Positions 54,304 to 64,000 of a stretch of DNA of 64,000 nt are shown here, piece by piece; within the stretch, counting starts at the first letter, position 1; the number at the start of each line of letters is the position of its first letter. The notes under the pieces are model-generated. The model searched no databases, had not been told where the DNA came from, and was given only the letters and a program-made list of their open reading frames with translations. Both the position numbers and the translations under genes were made by a program. The stretch lies in the NCBI GenBank assembly GCA_012845835.1, contig JABAKD010000023.1, forward strand, positions 25,399,972-25,463,971, read 5' to 3'. Origin of the DNA: Undaria pinnatifida (Eukaryota; Sar; Phaeophyceae; Laminariales; Alariaceae).

Positions 54304-55903
54304 TACCTAGACCTCGACCCCCTCGGAGGTCTCGCTCGGCATATCCTCCCCCCTCTCAGCCCTTCTCAGCCCGTAATTGCCGAAAAGGAAATTAGTTGCT
54401 TGGGAAAAGAACCGTCCCGAAGTTCCTTGCCTTCCTTGCTTTCCCTAGTCTCACTCTCTCATTAGCTCTCATTCTCTGATCTTTTTTTTACTGCTTGCTG
54501 TCTGATATTTTTATTTTGCTTTTTCAGCAACTTCTTTTTGTACTATTACATTTGAAGTTAGCCAATTGCTGGCTGTTGAGAGGGAATTGCCGTTGACGGC
54601 TGCAAACAGTGTGAATTTGAAATTTGCCGGATCGGCAATAACAATTTGAAGTTGAAATTTGCGAAGCGGACCAAGGCTAGTGCGGGAGGAGGCTCCGCCA
54701 ACAGTGGGGGTGGTGGAGGTTCAGGATCAGGCGTGTGGACGCTGGTCGGGCAAGAACGGGACTCAGCTTCTTCTGGCAACCCTGATTGGCCGTGCCCGAG
54801 CAAGGGTTGTGACGGCTTCCTCATCGCACGAAATAGGAAAAACAGGAGTTCCCAGGACGCTGTCTGCGACACCTGCAGGAGTGACGAGCCTTCCACGTGC
54901 CAAGCTTTTCATAATCTTAACAAGAAGCACTGGGGAAGCGGCGACAACCCTCGTGTGTGTGACTGGTGTGACGCGGACACCTGTGATTCACCTTCGATCG
55001 ACGTCCCTAACGAAGGAGCTGAGAGCTTCACGAAACGTGAGTTTCATTTCTTCGTGTTGTTGGAATTTGATGTTTGCTGTCAGCTACTATACTACTGATG
55101 TTGAGAGTTTGTTCCCCTTGTCAGTGTGTTCAGCGCCGTGCGACATAGGTACGAAAGACACCAGATGTCAACACCCTGTATTTTCAGTAGTGCTGCGTTG
55201 AGTGTTGGCTGAGTGTGCTGCAAGTTGTGCACAATCGTAGACTACTAGAGTATGTGGTTTTGGGTGTTGGTGAACTCAAGCGCATCCTGTTTCCAATAAT
55301 GATGCACATTGAAACTTGCATTGTTTGACCTTGTGTGCCTGTCTGCAACGTTTGCTGTAGCATGTGTGTGCTGCACCAGCGTGGTCGAACTACCACACGG
55401 TGTGGACGCTGCGCTTGGGGACGCGTAGACTGAACAAACTCAAGTTCGCCTTGGTGGTCACGGAGTGCAGTCCCGTCGTCGGGGTAAGCATGTTGTACTA
55501 GTTGTCTACGCAGTGACACTGCTGTGTGCTGTGATTTCTTTTTCATGCGTACAAACACACTTTTTGCATGTACGAGTACGTGTACGGGGCAATCCCGTCC
55601 TCGGGGTATAAGCGGGAATTGTACAAGTACTCAGGTCTAGACGTATGCAGTAACGCTGTGTGATGCGATTTCTTTTTCATACGTACAGCCAAACACACTT
55701 CATGTATGTACGACTACGAGTACGGGGCAGTCCCGTCATCGGTGTTAGCGGGGGTTGAACAAGTGGGCCATGCAGTGACGCTTTGTGCTGTGATATAAAC
55801 ACACGTTTTGGATGTACGACTACGACTACGTGGTATCTATACATGTAAGACGCAATGAAAACGGGCAAGTCTCATCATCACGGGGGTCAGCCAGGGTTGT
55901 AAA

Positions 55904-56435
55904 TGTTCGTGATAGCGGCATGTATGTATCAACTGTACTGCGGTGAAACTCTGATTGGTTGGTTTGAATAGCAGAACTGTTGATTGTATGTTGTTGTACC
56001 AGAATACTCTTCTTGTGGTGCTACGGTACTTCGGTAGATTGTACATGTGCACGAGTTATACATCGGACCGTAGTGGTGTGTACGGTACGTTGGTATGTCG
56101 GTACGTTGGACATATTGACGAGTAGGAACATTCCTGTAGTGTTGCTAACACGATATAGCTTGTCTCAACGAACAGCCTAGCAATAAGTTACAGTTACATA
56201 CGTTGTGTCACGGAGGTAAGTTACAGGGATCGTCTCGTGGTATCACCCACGAGCAGTCCCACGGGTATGTACGAGTAGGCACTATGCACGGAGGTTCAGG
56301 TATTCGACTACGAGCGGTTGTTACTGGGCTGTGGAGAGTTGGCCCACATGACCCACTCCACTTTCTGACCTGTCTCTCCAGACATTGGTCTCTCTAATAT
56401 AATACCTTTCTCCAGAAGCCACTGATTTACCAACA
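55904..56435 (+). repeat. 5' LTR of the copia fossil
   Basis: 532 bp, matching 60285-60816 except for about three bases clustered near 56285-56299. A perfect palindrome (CGCTATAGCG) follows the LTR end directly. Confidence 0.92.
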
Positions 56436-56523
56436 CGCTATAGCGCTATCGGTCGACTGCTGTACGTCCCCCTGGACTGTGTTCGACGAGACTGTGAGGG
56501 CGGCTTGATCAACCGGCCTCGTC

Positions 56524-57645
56524 ATGGCTGAACAGGAGGGAGGTGACCCTGCGGCAAACCAACAGGGTGACCCGCAGGGCTTTGGTGAGAGAATGGATTC
56601 CTTAGAGTCTCGAGTGTCTCAAATGCTGGATATGTTTTCTAACCAGCAGCAGATGCTCCAGACAGTTGTTGAGACACACCAGAGGGAGAATGTGGAGTCC
56701 TCTAGTTCGCGTGCTCCGCCGCGAGGCATCGAACTAGAGTCTGGTGTGCACCAATCGGGTGCCGCTGGTAGGACCGCGGGGAGTACGGGAGGCGATACCC
56801 TAGGCTTTGGCGTGTCCGACATGAGGGTTGGGAGTAGGGGTGTTGTAGACCCAGGCTTGAACCCGCGTGTTTCTGATGAGAATCGTTCCTCTGTTCCTGC
56901 AGTAAACTTTGGTTCGGTTGACGGGACTGTTGGTGGGGCTTTAGGTAGCCAGTCCTCTGTTCCGCCCACTACCTCAGCAAGTGAGTGGTGGGGAAAAGTC
57001 GCTAGTGGGAACACACTGATCCCAGCGGCTGACAGTAGTTCGGGGGAGAGCTTGGGTGGGGGTCTTTTCAAGAAAGTTCCCAAGGCTCCTGAATTTATCG
57101 GTACTGATGTATCGTATCCTTCATGGTCGCAGAATTTTCTGCTTAAAGCTCGTCACTACAATCTGAGCGAGCCGTTCACCTGTGATATCGACATTAAAAT
57201 CGCCGACGTTAATTTCGACTTGACCCCTTGGGTAGAGAAGGGATACAGCGTTGGTGTACTGCGTCAGCATGAGATTGCTTGGTGGTTTCTGTTCGACTGC
57301 TTGAAGAAAGACAGCCACAAAAACATGGCAAGGCAAACTGGAAAGCCCGAGGCCGACGAGAATGAGAGCGGTGAGCAGTGTGCTATTCCTGATTCGGATC
57401 TGGTGTGCAGAAATGGTAGTTACCGCATGAGTGATGACTGCCAAAAGGTGTTGCTTGCAGCATGTCGTAAGGAAGTGGTCTTGAAGGCGTGTGATGATTT
57501 GAGTAGGATGTGGTATGATGTCTCTGGTCTGAAGTGTCTGATGACGTCCCGTGATGATCTGATTATGAGCGCCGTCAGTAATGATTTGATCCTGAAAGCT
57601 ACCAACAAGACTGAGGCGGGGAACGTAGCCCACCCATGTCGATGA
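56524..57645 (+). CDS. gag: Gag-like part of the copia fossil
   Basis: 373 residues from an ATG 89 bases after the LTR. The N-terminus is Gln-rich with a short coiled coil (MDSLESRVSQMLDMFSNQQQ). A Gly/Ser-rich linker follows. The C-terminal half (FIGTDVSYPSW, then SVGVLRQHEIAWWFLFDCL) has the UBN2/gag-like pattern of copia elements. It is recognised from pattern and context. Confidence 0.7.
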   Translation: MAEQEGGDPAANQQGDPQGFGERMDSLESRVSQMLDMFSNQQQMLQTVVETHQRENVESSSSRAPPRGIELESGVHQSGAAGRTAGSTGGDTLGFGVSDMRVGSRGVVDPGLNPRVSDENRSSVPAVNFGSVDGTVGGALGSQSSVPPTTSASEWWGKVASGNTLIPAADSSSGESLGGGLFKKVPKAPEFIGTDVSYPSWSQNFLLKARHYNLSEPFTCDIDIKIADVNFDLTPWVEKGYSVGVLRQHEIAWWFLFDCLKKDSHKNMARQTGKPEADENESGEQCAIPDSDLVCRNGSYRMSDDCQKVLLAACRKEVVLKACDDLSRMWYDVSGLKCLMTSRDDLIMSAVSNDLILKATNKTEAGNVAHPCR

Positions 57646-58097
57646 TCGGGCAGGAATGCACCAGCCCACCCAAATCAACACCTCGCGTAGGGCAGCTGGA
57701 AGGGAGGCGACCACAAGAGTGGACGAGGTAAATTAATTCTTCACGCCGGGTGCGGTTAATCGGATGCGACCGGTTCTGTCGCGTATCGCTGCAGTCAGCG
57801 GTTACCTACAGAGAAAATCGGCGTTTCCTGCCTTTGCCTTGTTCTAGAGTAGCGACACCAGCAACAGGGAAGGTAGACTCATACGCGGTAAGGAATTCCA
57901 TCCATCATTGTACACGAGCGTTCGTTGTGCTCGCCATTTGTTATGAAGGATTTCCATCACATTGTGATCAGCAAAATGTAGCGACACCAGCAACAGCCCT
58001 GGAAGGCAAACTTATAGGCCGCGAGGAATTCCATCCATCATCGTACACGAGCGTTCGTTGTGCTCGCCATTTTTTATGAAATATTTCCATTACACTT

Positions 58098-60209
58098 TTG
58101 AAACGTGATGCCGTGCCCTCTGGTGCGGGAGTCGAGGAGGTTGAGAGTGTTGGCGCAGGTAGTATAGGCCCGTCCTTTTCTGTTCCATCTTCCCCTGCTG
58201 AACCGTCTGCCCCCGTGAACATTTCTTCTGGTAGTGTAGCTCCTTCTGTGTCTTCGCCTGTGAATGACGGGGAGGGCCAGGGAGGGCAGGAATCAGGAGA
58301 GGTAGAGATGGGGGATCTGGGAGGGGATGATGAGGTAGAGTCGATGGGGCAGGGAGGGCATGATGATGAAGAGTCGATTGGGTCGGGAGGACTGGTAGAG
58401 GCGGAGGCATCCCCTCCAGCCGCTCGTCGTCCGCGGCATGTGGCCGAGCTTGCTGACTTTAATACTTCCGCGCGTGAAAATGATGAAGTGAGAGAAGGTA
58501 GGACTCGCGCGCAAACTCGTGCAGTCAACCAGCAGAGTGTACCCGGCCTCATGGCCACCCTAGGACCCATCTTCGCGACAGAGGTCGTGTACTCATTGTT
58601 GTCGGAGCAGAGAGCAGGTGATGAGACGGAATCGCTGAAAGAACTGGTTCAGGATGTAGAATCGGAGCTTGGTAGTTATCAGGAAGCCCAGCGTTCGAAG
58701 TACGCTAAGATTTGGGAAGGAGCCAGGTCTACCGAAATTGAAGGCTTGATAAGAGCAGGAACGTTCACGTTGGCAGTAAAAGTCCCGATAGGCTGTAATG
58801 TGATTGATGCTAGATGGGTTTTTAAGTGGAAAGCAGACGAAACAGGAAAGATAGTGAAGGCCAAGGATAGGCTTGTAGCAAAGGGCTTCAAACAGAAGTA
58901 TGGTGTGGATTATCTTGAGACATTCTCGCCTACCGCAAATGCTGCATCTTTACGATTGCTGATAGTGTTGGCGTGTCTGTACAATTTGGAATTACTCCAC
59001 TGGGATATTGAGCAAGCATTTGTTCAGTCGGAATTGGATCACGAGGTGTTCATGAAGTTGCCTCCTTGCTGCGGGTCAATGTCAGGAAAGGTTTTCCGTT
59101 TGAACAAGAGTTTGTACGGATTGAAGCAGGCTTCTAGGACATTTTACAAGAGGCTGGTGTCGGAACTGAAGAGGATTGGTTTTGAGCAGTCAATGTCTGA
59201 CCCCTGTGTCCTACGTTACATGATGGGAGACGAGGTATTGGGGATGGTCGCGATCCACGTGGATGACATTCTGTATGCAGGAAGTAAGAGCCTTGCCAAG
59301 GTGGTTGTGGCAGCACTAGGTGACTCTCTTCCTACGAAGGACTTGGGGGAGGTCAAGTTCTTTCTAGGTTGTGAATATATTCGCGACCGTGAGGCTGGTA
59401 CAATTGAGATTTCTCAGGAAAGTTATATCAGGAGTGTTCTCGAGAGATTCAATATATGTCGCACCAGCTCGATCCCTGCTTCCCTTGCCAATGATAACAG
59501 GTCCGTGATGGAGGATGAGGGGGCAGGAGATGTGCCGTTCCGAGAGGTGGTGGGGAGCCTGATGTGGATCGCCAGCCAGACAAGGCCCGACATCGCGAAT
59601 GCTGCGCGGGCGGTGGCGAGGCACTCTCACGAACCAAAGAGGAGCCACTGGAAGGCAGCTCAGAAGATTCTCAATTATCTTCTGGAAACGGCGCATCTGA
59701 CTTTGAAGTTCAAGCAGGATAGTTCGGTAGACGCAGGCACGTTGGTGTATGTAGATGCTGACTTTGCAAGTAGGGCCACTGACCGTAGATCAGTTTCGGG
59801 TGCGATGGTTTTCGTGGCAGCGATGCTTGTAGTTTGGATTTCTAGGACGCAGAAATGCGTTTCACAGTCAACTTCAGAAGCAGAGTATCTTGCGATGGGA
59901 GATGGTGTAAAGGAGGCTCTGTTTGTAAACGGAATGCTTCAGTTCCTGAGGCCTAGTGCGAAGCCTCGTGAGTTAGATGTCCTTGAAGACAACGAGGGGG
60001 CAATTGCGCTCGCGGAGAACCCGCTGAGCTCGAGTAGGAGTAAGCACATCGATGTGAGGCACCACTTTCTTAGGAATCTGACCGAGGAGGGTGTGATCGA
60101 AGTCACCCACGTCCCCAGCGAGAAACAACACGCGGACATCCTCACGAAGGCGTTGCCGAGAGATCTTTTTGAAGTTCACCGCGACTTTGCACTTGGTATC
60201 AAGAAGTAG
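58098..60209 (+). CDS. pol: Copia-type reverse transcriptase and RNase H region
   Basis: The first ATG is at 58108. An acidic linker precedes RT. RT carries the copia signatures ARWVFKWK, RLVAKGFKQ, DIEQAFVQ, KSLYGLKQA and the catalytic HVDD segment near 59255-59270. RNase H follows, with DADFASRATDRRS, STSEAEYLAM, EDNEGAIAL and KHIDVRHHFLR. Domain order and motifs are those of Ty1/copia. Confidence 0.92.
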   Translation: MKRDAVPSGAGVEEVESVGAGSIGPSFSVPSSPAEPSAPVNISSGSVAPSVSSPVNDGEGQGGQESGEVEMGDLGGDDEVESMGQGGHDDEESIGSGGLVEAEASPPAARRPRHVAELADFNTSARENDEVREGRTRAQTRAVNQQSVPGLMATLGPIFATEVVYSLLSEQRAGDETESLKELVQDVESELGSYQEAQRSKYAKIWEGARSTEIEGLIRAGTFTLAVKVPIGCNVIDARWVFKWKADETGKIVKAKDRLVAKGFKQKYGVDYLETFSPTANAASLRLLIVLACLYNLELLHWDIEQAFVQSELDHEVFMKLPPCCGSMSGKVFRLNKSLYGLKQASRTFYKRLVSELKRIGFEQSMSDPCVLRYMMGDEVLGMVAIHVDDILYAGSKSLAKVVVAALGDSLPTKDLGEVKFFLGCEYIRDREAGTIEISQESYIRSVLERFNICRTSSIPASLANDNRSVMEDEGAGDVPFREVVGSLMWIASQTRPDIANAARAVARHSHEPKRSHWKAAQKILNYLLETAHLTLKFKQDSSVDAGTLVYVDADFASRATDRRSVSGAMVFVAAMLVVWISRTQKCVSQSTSEAEYLAMGDGVKEALFVNGMLQFLRPSAKPRELDVLEDNEGAIALAENPLSSSRSKHIDVRHHFLRNLTEEGVIEVTHVPSEKQHADILTKALPRDLFEVHRDFALGIKK

Positions 60210-60284
60210 AAGTCTGAGTCGTTTTGTTTTTGTTTTTGTTTGATATGTATTTGGTCTGGTAGATACAACAGCCCCTAGGAAGGG

Positions 60285-60816
60285 TGTTCGTGATAGCGGC
60301 ATGTATGTATCAACTGTACTGCGGTGAAACTCTGATTGGTTGGTTTGAATAGCAGAACTGTTGATTGTATGTTGTTGTACCAGAATACTCTTCTTGTGGT
60401 GCTACGGTACTTCGGTAGATTGTACATGTGCACGAGTTATACATCGGACCGTAGTGGTGTGTACGGTACGTTGGTATGTCGGTACGTTGGACATATTGAC
60501 GAGTAGGAACATTCCTGTAGTGTTGCTAACACGATATAGCTTGTCTCAACGAACAGCCTAGCAATAAGTTACAGTTACATACGTTGTGTCACGGAGGTAA
60601 GTTACAGGGATCGTCTCGTGGTATCACCCACGAGCAGTCCCACGGGTATGTACGAGTAGGCACTATGCGAGGAGGTTTAGGTATTCGACTACGAGCGGTT
60701 GTTACTGGGCTGTGGAGAGTTGGCCCACATGACCCACTCCACTTTCTGACCTGTCTCTCCAGACATTGGTCTCTCTAATATAATACCTTTCTCCAGAAGC
60801 CACTGATTTACCAACA
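60285..60816 (+). repeat. 3' LTR of the copia fossil
   Basis: 532 bp and near-identical to the 5' LTR. A short purine-rich tract (AGGAAGGG) stands directly before it. Confidence 0.92.
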
Positions 60817-61056
60817 GCAAAAATGGTCCATGCAGTGATAAATAACACAGCAGCATGATACCATCAGCACCAGGGTGCGCAACCTCTTCAGGAATCGCAG
60901 TACACGTCGGTCGTAATAGTGTTGATAGCAGCAGTAATAGAGTAGTACCGAACAATATATACAGCAGGTACTGTCTCTTACCCTTCGTTGTCGGTATTCC
61001 GCCGGTAGGCCTTATATAGCAGTATACTGGGGCTTTCGCTTACCAGTTGCGACTGT

Positions 61057-61270
61057 TAGGCCTGGGACTGGCAAAATTTTAGACGTAGAATTTGGGAAAA
61101 AAATGTCCCATGGTCGTTCTCTGGGAAAAAAACTCTTTAGGAAATCAACCAATCAGCGATGGGGGGAAAGGCCCCACATCACCTACAAAAAAATATTCGT
61201 GAAAACAAAGCCTGTGCCGCTCGCTGCTGTTCTGCGGCAAAAAAAGTTGGAGCGTGTGTAGAAAAAAATA

Positions 61271-61304
<34 letters not shown>

Positions 61305-62433
61305 GCTGCTGCTGCTGCCCGAGGTGCTGCTCTACCCCCCGCGTGTAGCAGCGTACTCAAGGGACAGCTAGCGTAGGCGGAACATATCTTCTGGGGGACC
61401 CTCCGGCAAGATGGCCGACAGCAGACCTATGCATCTGAATTCCTCCAAGATGGTGATATTATGCAGCAGCAGTGCCGTAGTTTTTCCTTTTTTGCGAACC
61501 TCCAGCGTCTTTCCCAACTCTATCTCGCGTGCCTCCGATGCAGCACGCTTCACCTCTAGCTCGCGGGAAAGTTGCTGCTGTGCGTGCAGCTCGACTCGGG
61601 TTTGGGCCAAGGCTGCATCTGACTCGTGTCGGAGGTCCTGCTCCAGGTTGAGTTTGCCTTTCTCCTCGGACAACTGTTGAGAGACATCTTGCAGCAAAGA
61701 CTTTGCCTCAGCGGCCTCGACCCGGCTCTCGTCGCGCTGCTTCACGACCCGGTCACGGATGCTCTCGGCCGCCTCGACACCGCCGCGCTGGATGGCAAGC
61801 GCCCGGCGTGCAGCCACGCCCGCGTCTGCCGTCGTGGTCCCGGTACGCGCCCGATAAGCCTCCTTGACCTTGGCAATTTTTTTCTTTTTCCTTTCGGTCC
61901 CGTGCCTTCAGGTTTTTCGAGTTGCCCATGGCTGATTTTGCACGATCACTCTGCCAGAATGACCCAATGTGGCCAACTTTGTTTGCGAATTTCTCGCCGG
62001 CTATTTACTCGATTTAAGAGCGGATTGCTTTGCTGTCTCCTCCAAGTCCCGGCGGAGGGAAATACGGGTATTTTACCAATACCCAGTTGCATTAGTTCGA
62101 CCCCATTGAGCAAGAGACGAATATGAGCAGAAAACACGAGTTTTCCCGCACATTTCCGTCCGATTAGACTTCAAAATACAACGGAAAATTCAGAATGATC
62201 CGTATTTCCCTTCGTTTACACTGATTACACGTGTCTGTTGAATTTCAGGATCCAACTCGCCTCCTGTGTTGCGTATTTTGTGATACCCTGTTAAACATTA
62301 TTTCAGTCTAAAACCAAGTAAAAACAGTGTTTGCAATTTTTTTCTCCGAGACATTTTTTCGGATTTTTTGGTGGTTTTCGCCGAATAGACCTGCCATTTT
62401 TTGGGGTCAAATCGACTTCCAGTCCCAGACCTA
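61057..62433 (-). mobile_element. TIR DNA transposon, non-autonomous, superfamily uncertain (1377 bp)
   Basis: The ends read TAGG(C/T)CTGGGACTGG and its inverted complement, 14 of 15 matching. Flanks are ACTGT at 61052-61056 and 62434-62438. The other units read CGACTGTGAATCC without an insert. If the ends are counted as TTAGG/CCTAA, the duplication is CTG instead. A TAGG start with a 5-bp duplication would fit a hAT relative. It contains a (CTG)n run (61271-61318) and a minus-strand coiled-coil ORF but no transposase core. It splits the exon 3 equivalent of unit D. Confidence 0.82.
61368..61929 (-). CDS. Coiled-coil ORF carried by the TIR element
   Basis: The main open frame is 61817-61368. 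Heptad-rich Ala/Glu/Arg/Leu sequence (SLLQDVSQQLSEEKGKL, RVELHAQQQLSRELE) predicts a long coiled coil. Upstream, the ATG at 61929 starts MGNSKNLKARDRKEKEK. A run of seven A then puts this start one base out of phase with the main frame. The whole may be a captured host exon or a transposon accessory protein, with one break at the A run or an intron. Its function is unknown. Confidence 0.5.
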
Positions 62434-63201
62434 ACTGTGAATCCCGTTCGTTCCTGTCCCAGTGGTGGTTTTATCGGTGTTAGCAATGTTGTGGTACCAG
62501 GCAGGGCTTTGCCCATAAACGACCGCTTTCATTACAACAGTGTTAAATTGTACGACTTCCTTTCAAACTTTGGAAATCGACGACAGCTCCGTGGCCTTAC
62601 TATTTCGAACATTCACTGAACGCTAGGTATTCCCATCCGTTGTTGTCGTTTGCAGAAGCCCTGCGAATCAGCCGTTGAGGGCCGCCAAGTCGGCGAGGAC
62701 ATAAACACGAAGTGCACCGGCGACATCAAGGTCGGTGACCTCCTGAAGAAGGCAGGCGACCACTTGCTCGATATACATCCCGCATTCCATTCCCACGGTG
62801 CCACGAGGGCGTTCGACATCGAGGTACGTTCTACTCTTATCTTGCGTCCTGTGTGTCTCGAGTCGAGACATCCATGTCTCTTGCTCAAGACTAGGGGATG
62901 GCGTGCGGATATAGTCTACGAAGTGCGGCTCCTTTTCCAAGTACCAAGAGCAAGTACAACAATACCACAACAATTACTAACAACGAAAGGAGCTCCAATA
63001 GTTTGGATGGTTACGACGTCTGCTGGAGAGAAGTACGAATACTTTTTTACACATACTTATCGACGTCCTCCCGCCATGCTTCAACGTTTGTGGACAGATC
63101 CACAAGATCATCGACAAAAACAAGAGTGCAAGGTGCTGGGTACCTCCGCTGAGGAGGAAGAGTCCAAGCAAGCCTGCATGCTCCTTCGGAAGCAATGTTG
63201 A

Positions 63202-64000
63202 CAGCACGTTCTTTATAGAACGTCAAGTTGTGGTTTATTATACCAGCATCGTTTTTTGAGAACTATGCCTAAATGCGTGCTCTTCGTCTTTCAGGAATAC
63301 AAATGTACTTCACATGTTTGCGGTGTGTGCGTTCAAGTTCCTGCTCCCAGCATGTTTTTTTTGGCACTGCGCTCCTTTACATCTTAAGTTGTAGTTTTCC
63401 TGTCTCTATCCTTGACAAGCGCGTGCCTGGTGTTTATGCACTGCGATAATTTGTTATTGATGATCGACTTAGAGAGAGCTATTAATAAGTGTACAGGTGC
63501 TACCTGAGAGGTGGAAGGATATGCCAAGCAAGTCCTCCGACGTGCCCATCATGGACTGGGCGAATGGATGATAATAACAAACTCATAATAATCATAATCG
63601 TCTCTATCCTGTACCGTTGTACTATATATGGACCTCTTGGCATTTTCAAGTCGCCACTTGCGCCATTTGTGCTTCTTTTCCGCCTTTCTACTGAATGTCC
63701 ATTCCTCCTTCCGCGAGCGAAGCCTTTGTACGCAAGTAATAAAACATCAGCTGTGAGATGATCTTCCACAAAATCCTGGCCATAGAACACATGGTACGAC
63801 TACGAGTACGTGCTACCTACGAGTACGTGATACCGGCACCAGGTACCTGGTGTATGAGTACGTGGGTGAATCTTTCGTGGTTTACGGAGGGAGCTGTGGG
63901 TTAGGGTTATGGCAGCTGTTCGTACATACGGTAGCACTGCAACAGCAGTAGTCGCGTTAGGCAATGCAAGGGTAGTGCATTGCGGCAAGCAGAAGTGCGT
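63202..64000 (+). other. 3' flank of unit D and end of the array
   Basis: The hairpin ACGTTCTTTATAGAACGT lies at 63206-63223. The 3' flank shared by all units runs to about 63725 (GCGAGCGAAGCC), after which similarity stops. The perfect palindrome CACCAGGTACCTGGTG lies near 63838-63853. No gene is seen in the rest. Confidence 0.6.

Larger units (their letters stand above)
55904..60816 (+). mobile_element. Ty1/copia LTR retrotransposon (fossil) in unit D
   Basis: LTRs at 55904-56435 and 60285-60816 are both 532 bp, start TGTTCGTGATAGCGG and end TTTACCAACA. I count about three differences, so the insertion is young. The 5-bp flanks are GTAAA (55899-55903) and GCAAA (60817-60821). The unoccupied sequence in units A-C supports a 5-bp duplication with one later change. 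Recognisable parts are gag and RT-RNase H of copia type. The copy is incomplete and cannot be whole. Confidence 0.92.
54304..63730 (+). pseudogene. Tandem unit D, copy without exon 1, broken by two insertions
   Basis: Exon 2 equivalent 54705-55036 is open. The exon-like segment is at 55361-55483. A copia fossil sits at 55904-60816. About 215 bp of the short-repeat region is missing just downstream of it (near 60870). The exon 3 equivalent is split by the TIR element (61047-61056, continuing after 62438). Exon 4 is 62656-62823. The last exon, 63098-63201, lacks one base relative to A and C. This copy is clearly dead. Confidence 0.85.

Overview
This window is repeat-rich nuclear DNA from a eukaryote. 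Introns with GT-AG borders, LTR elements, a tRNA-derived SINE, CAG/CTG runs and decayed tandem gene copies all point that way, and no bacterial gene organisation is visible. A large algal or protist genome would fit, but I cannot name the organism. All calls come from reading the sequence; no database search was run.

Layout. (1) 1-6650: a Ty3/gypsy fossil whose 5' LTR is cut by the window edge. It lies next to an inverted scrap (6653-6985) of the gene unit found again at 43-63 kb. (2) 7607-18296: a 10.7-kb block bounded by 18-bp perfect terminal inverted repeats starting CAGGG and an exact 8-bp target duplication (AAATTTTC), the signature of a hAT-type DNA transposon. It has no recognisable transposase and holds GGGTC minisatellites near both ends, CTG runs, SINE copies and a 1002-bp PIF/Harbinger derivative with perfect 53-bp TIRs and TAA target duplication. 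(3) 19608-35360: a 15.75-kb Ty3/gypsy-type element with near-identical 268/269-bp LTRs and TAGG target duplication. Its 4-kb leader contains an 84-bp satellite. Its coding part holds gag, a pol with a NADAR (YbiA-like) domain ahead of the protease, and a third small ORF. (4) 36-39.5 kb: an intron-containing minus-strand gene or gene relic with a DEDDy-type 3'-5' exonuclease segment. (5) 42.66-63.7 kb: a gene I do not recognise, predicted to encode a 333-residue type II membrane protein. Exon 1 occurs once; the block from intron 1 to beyond the last exon is repeated four times in tandem. Copy A carries a 375-bp TRIM. Copy D carries a Ty1/copia fossil (55904-60816) and a 1377-bp TIR element with a coiled-coil ORF (61057-62433).

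Main points of interest: the NADAR domain inside a retroelement polyprotein; the TRIM whose interior looks like a tRNA-type pol III unit and shares its primer-binding site with the 15.75-kb element; the 10.7-kb TIR-bounded block; and the single-exon-1, multiple-3'-cassette gene array.
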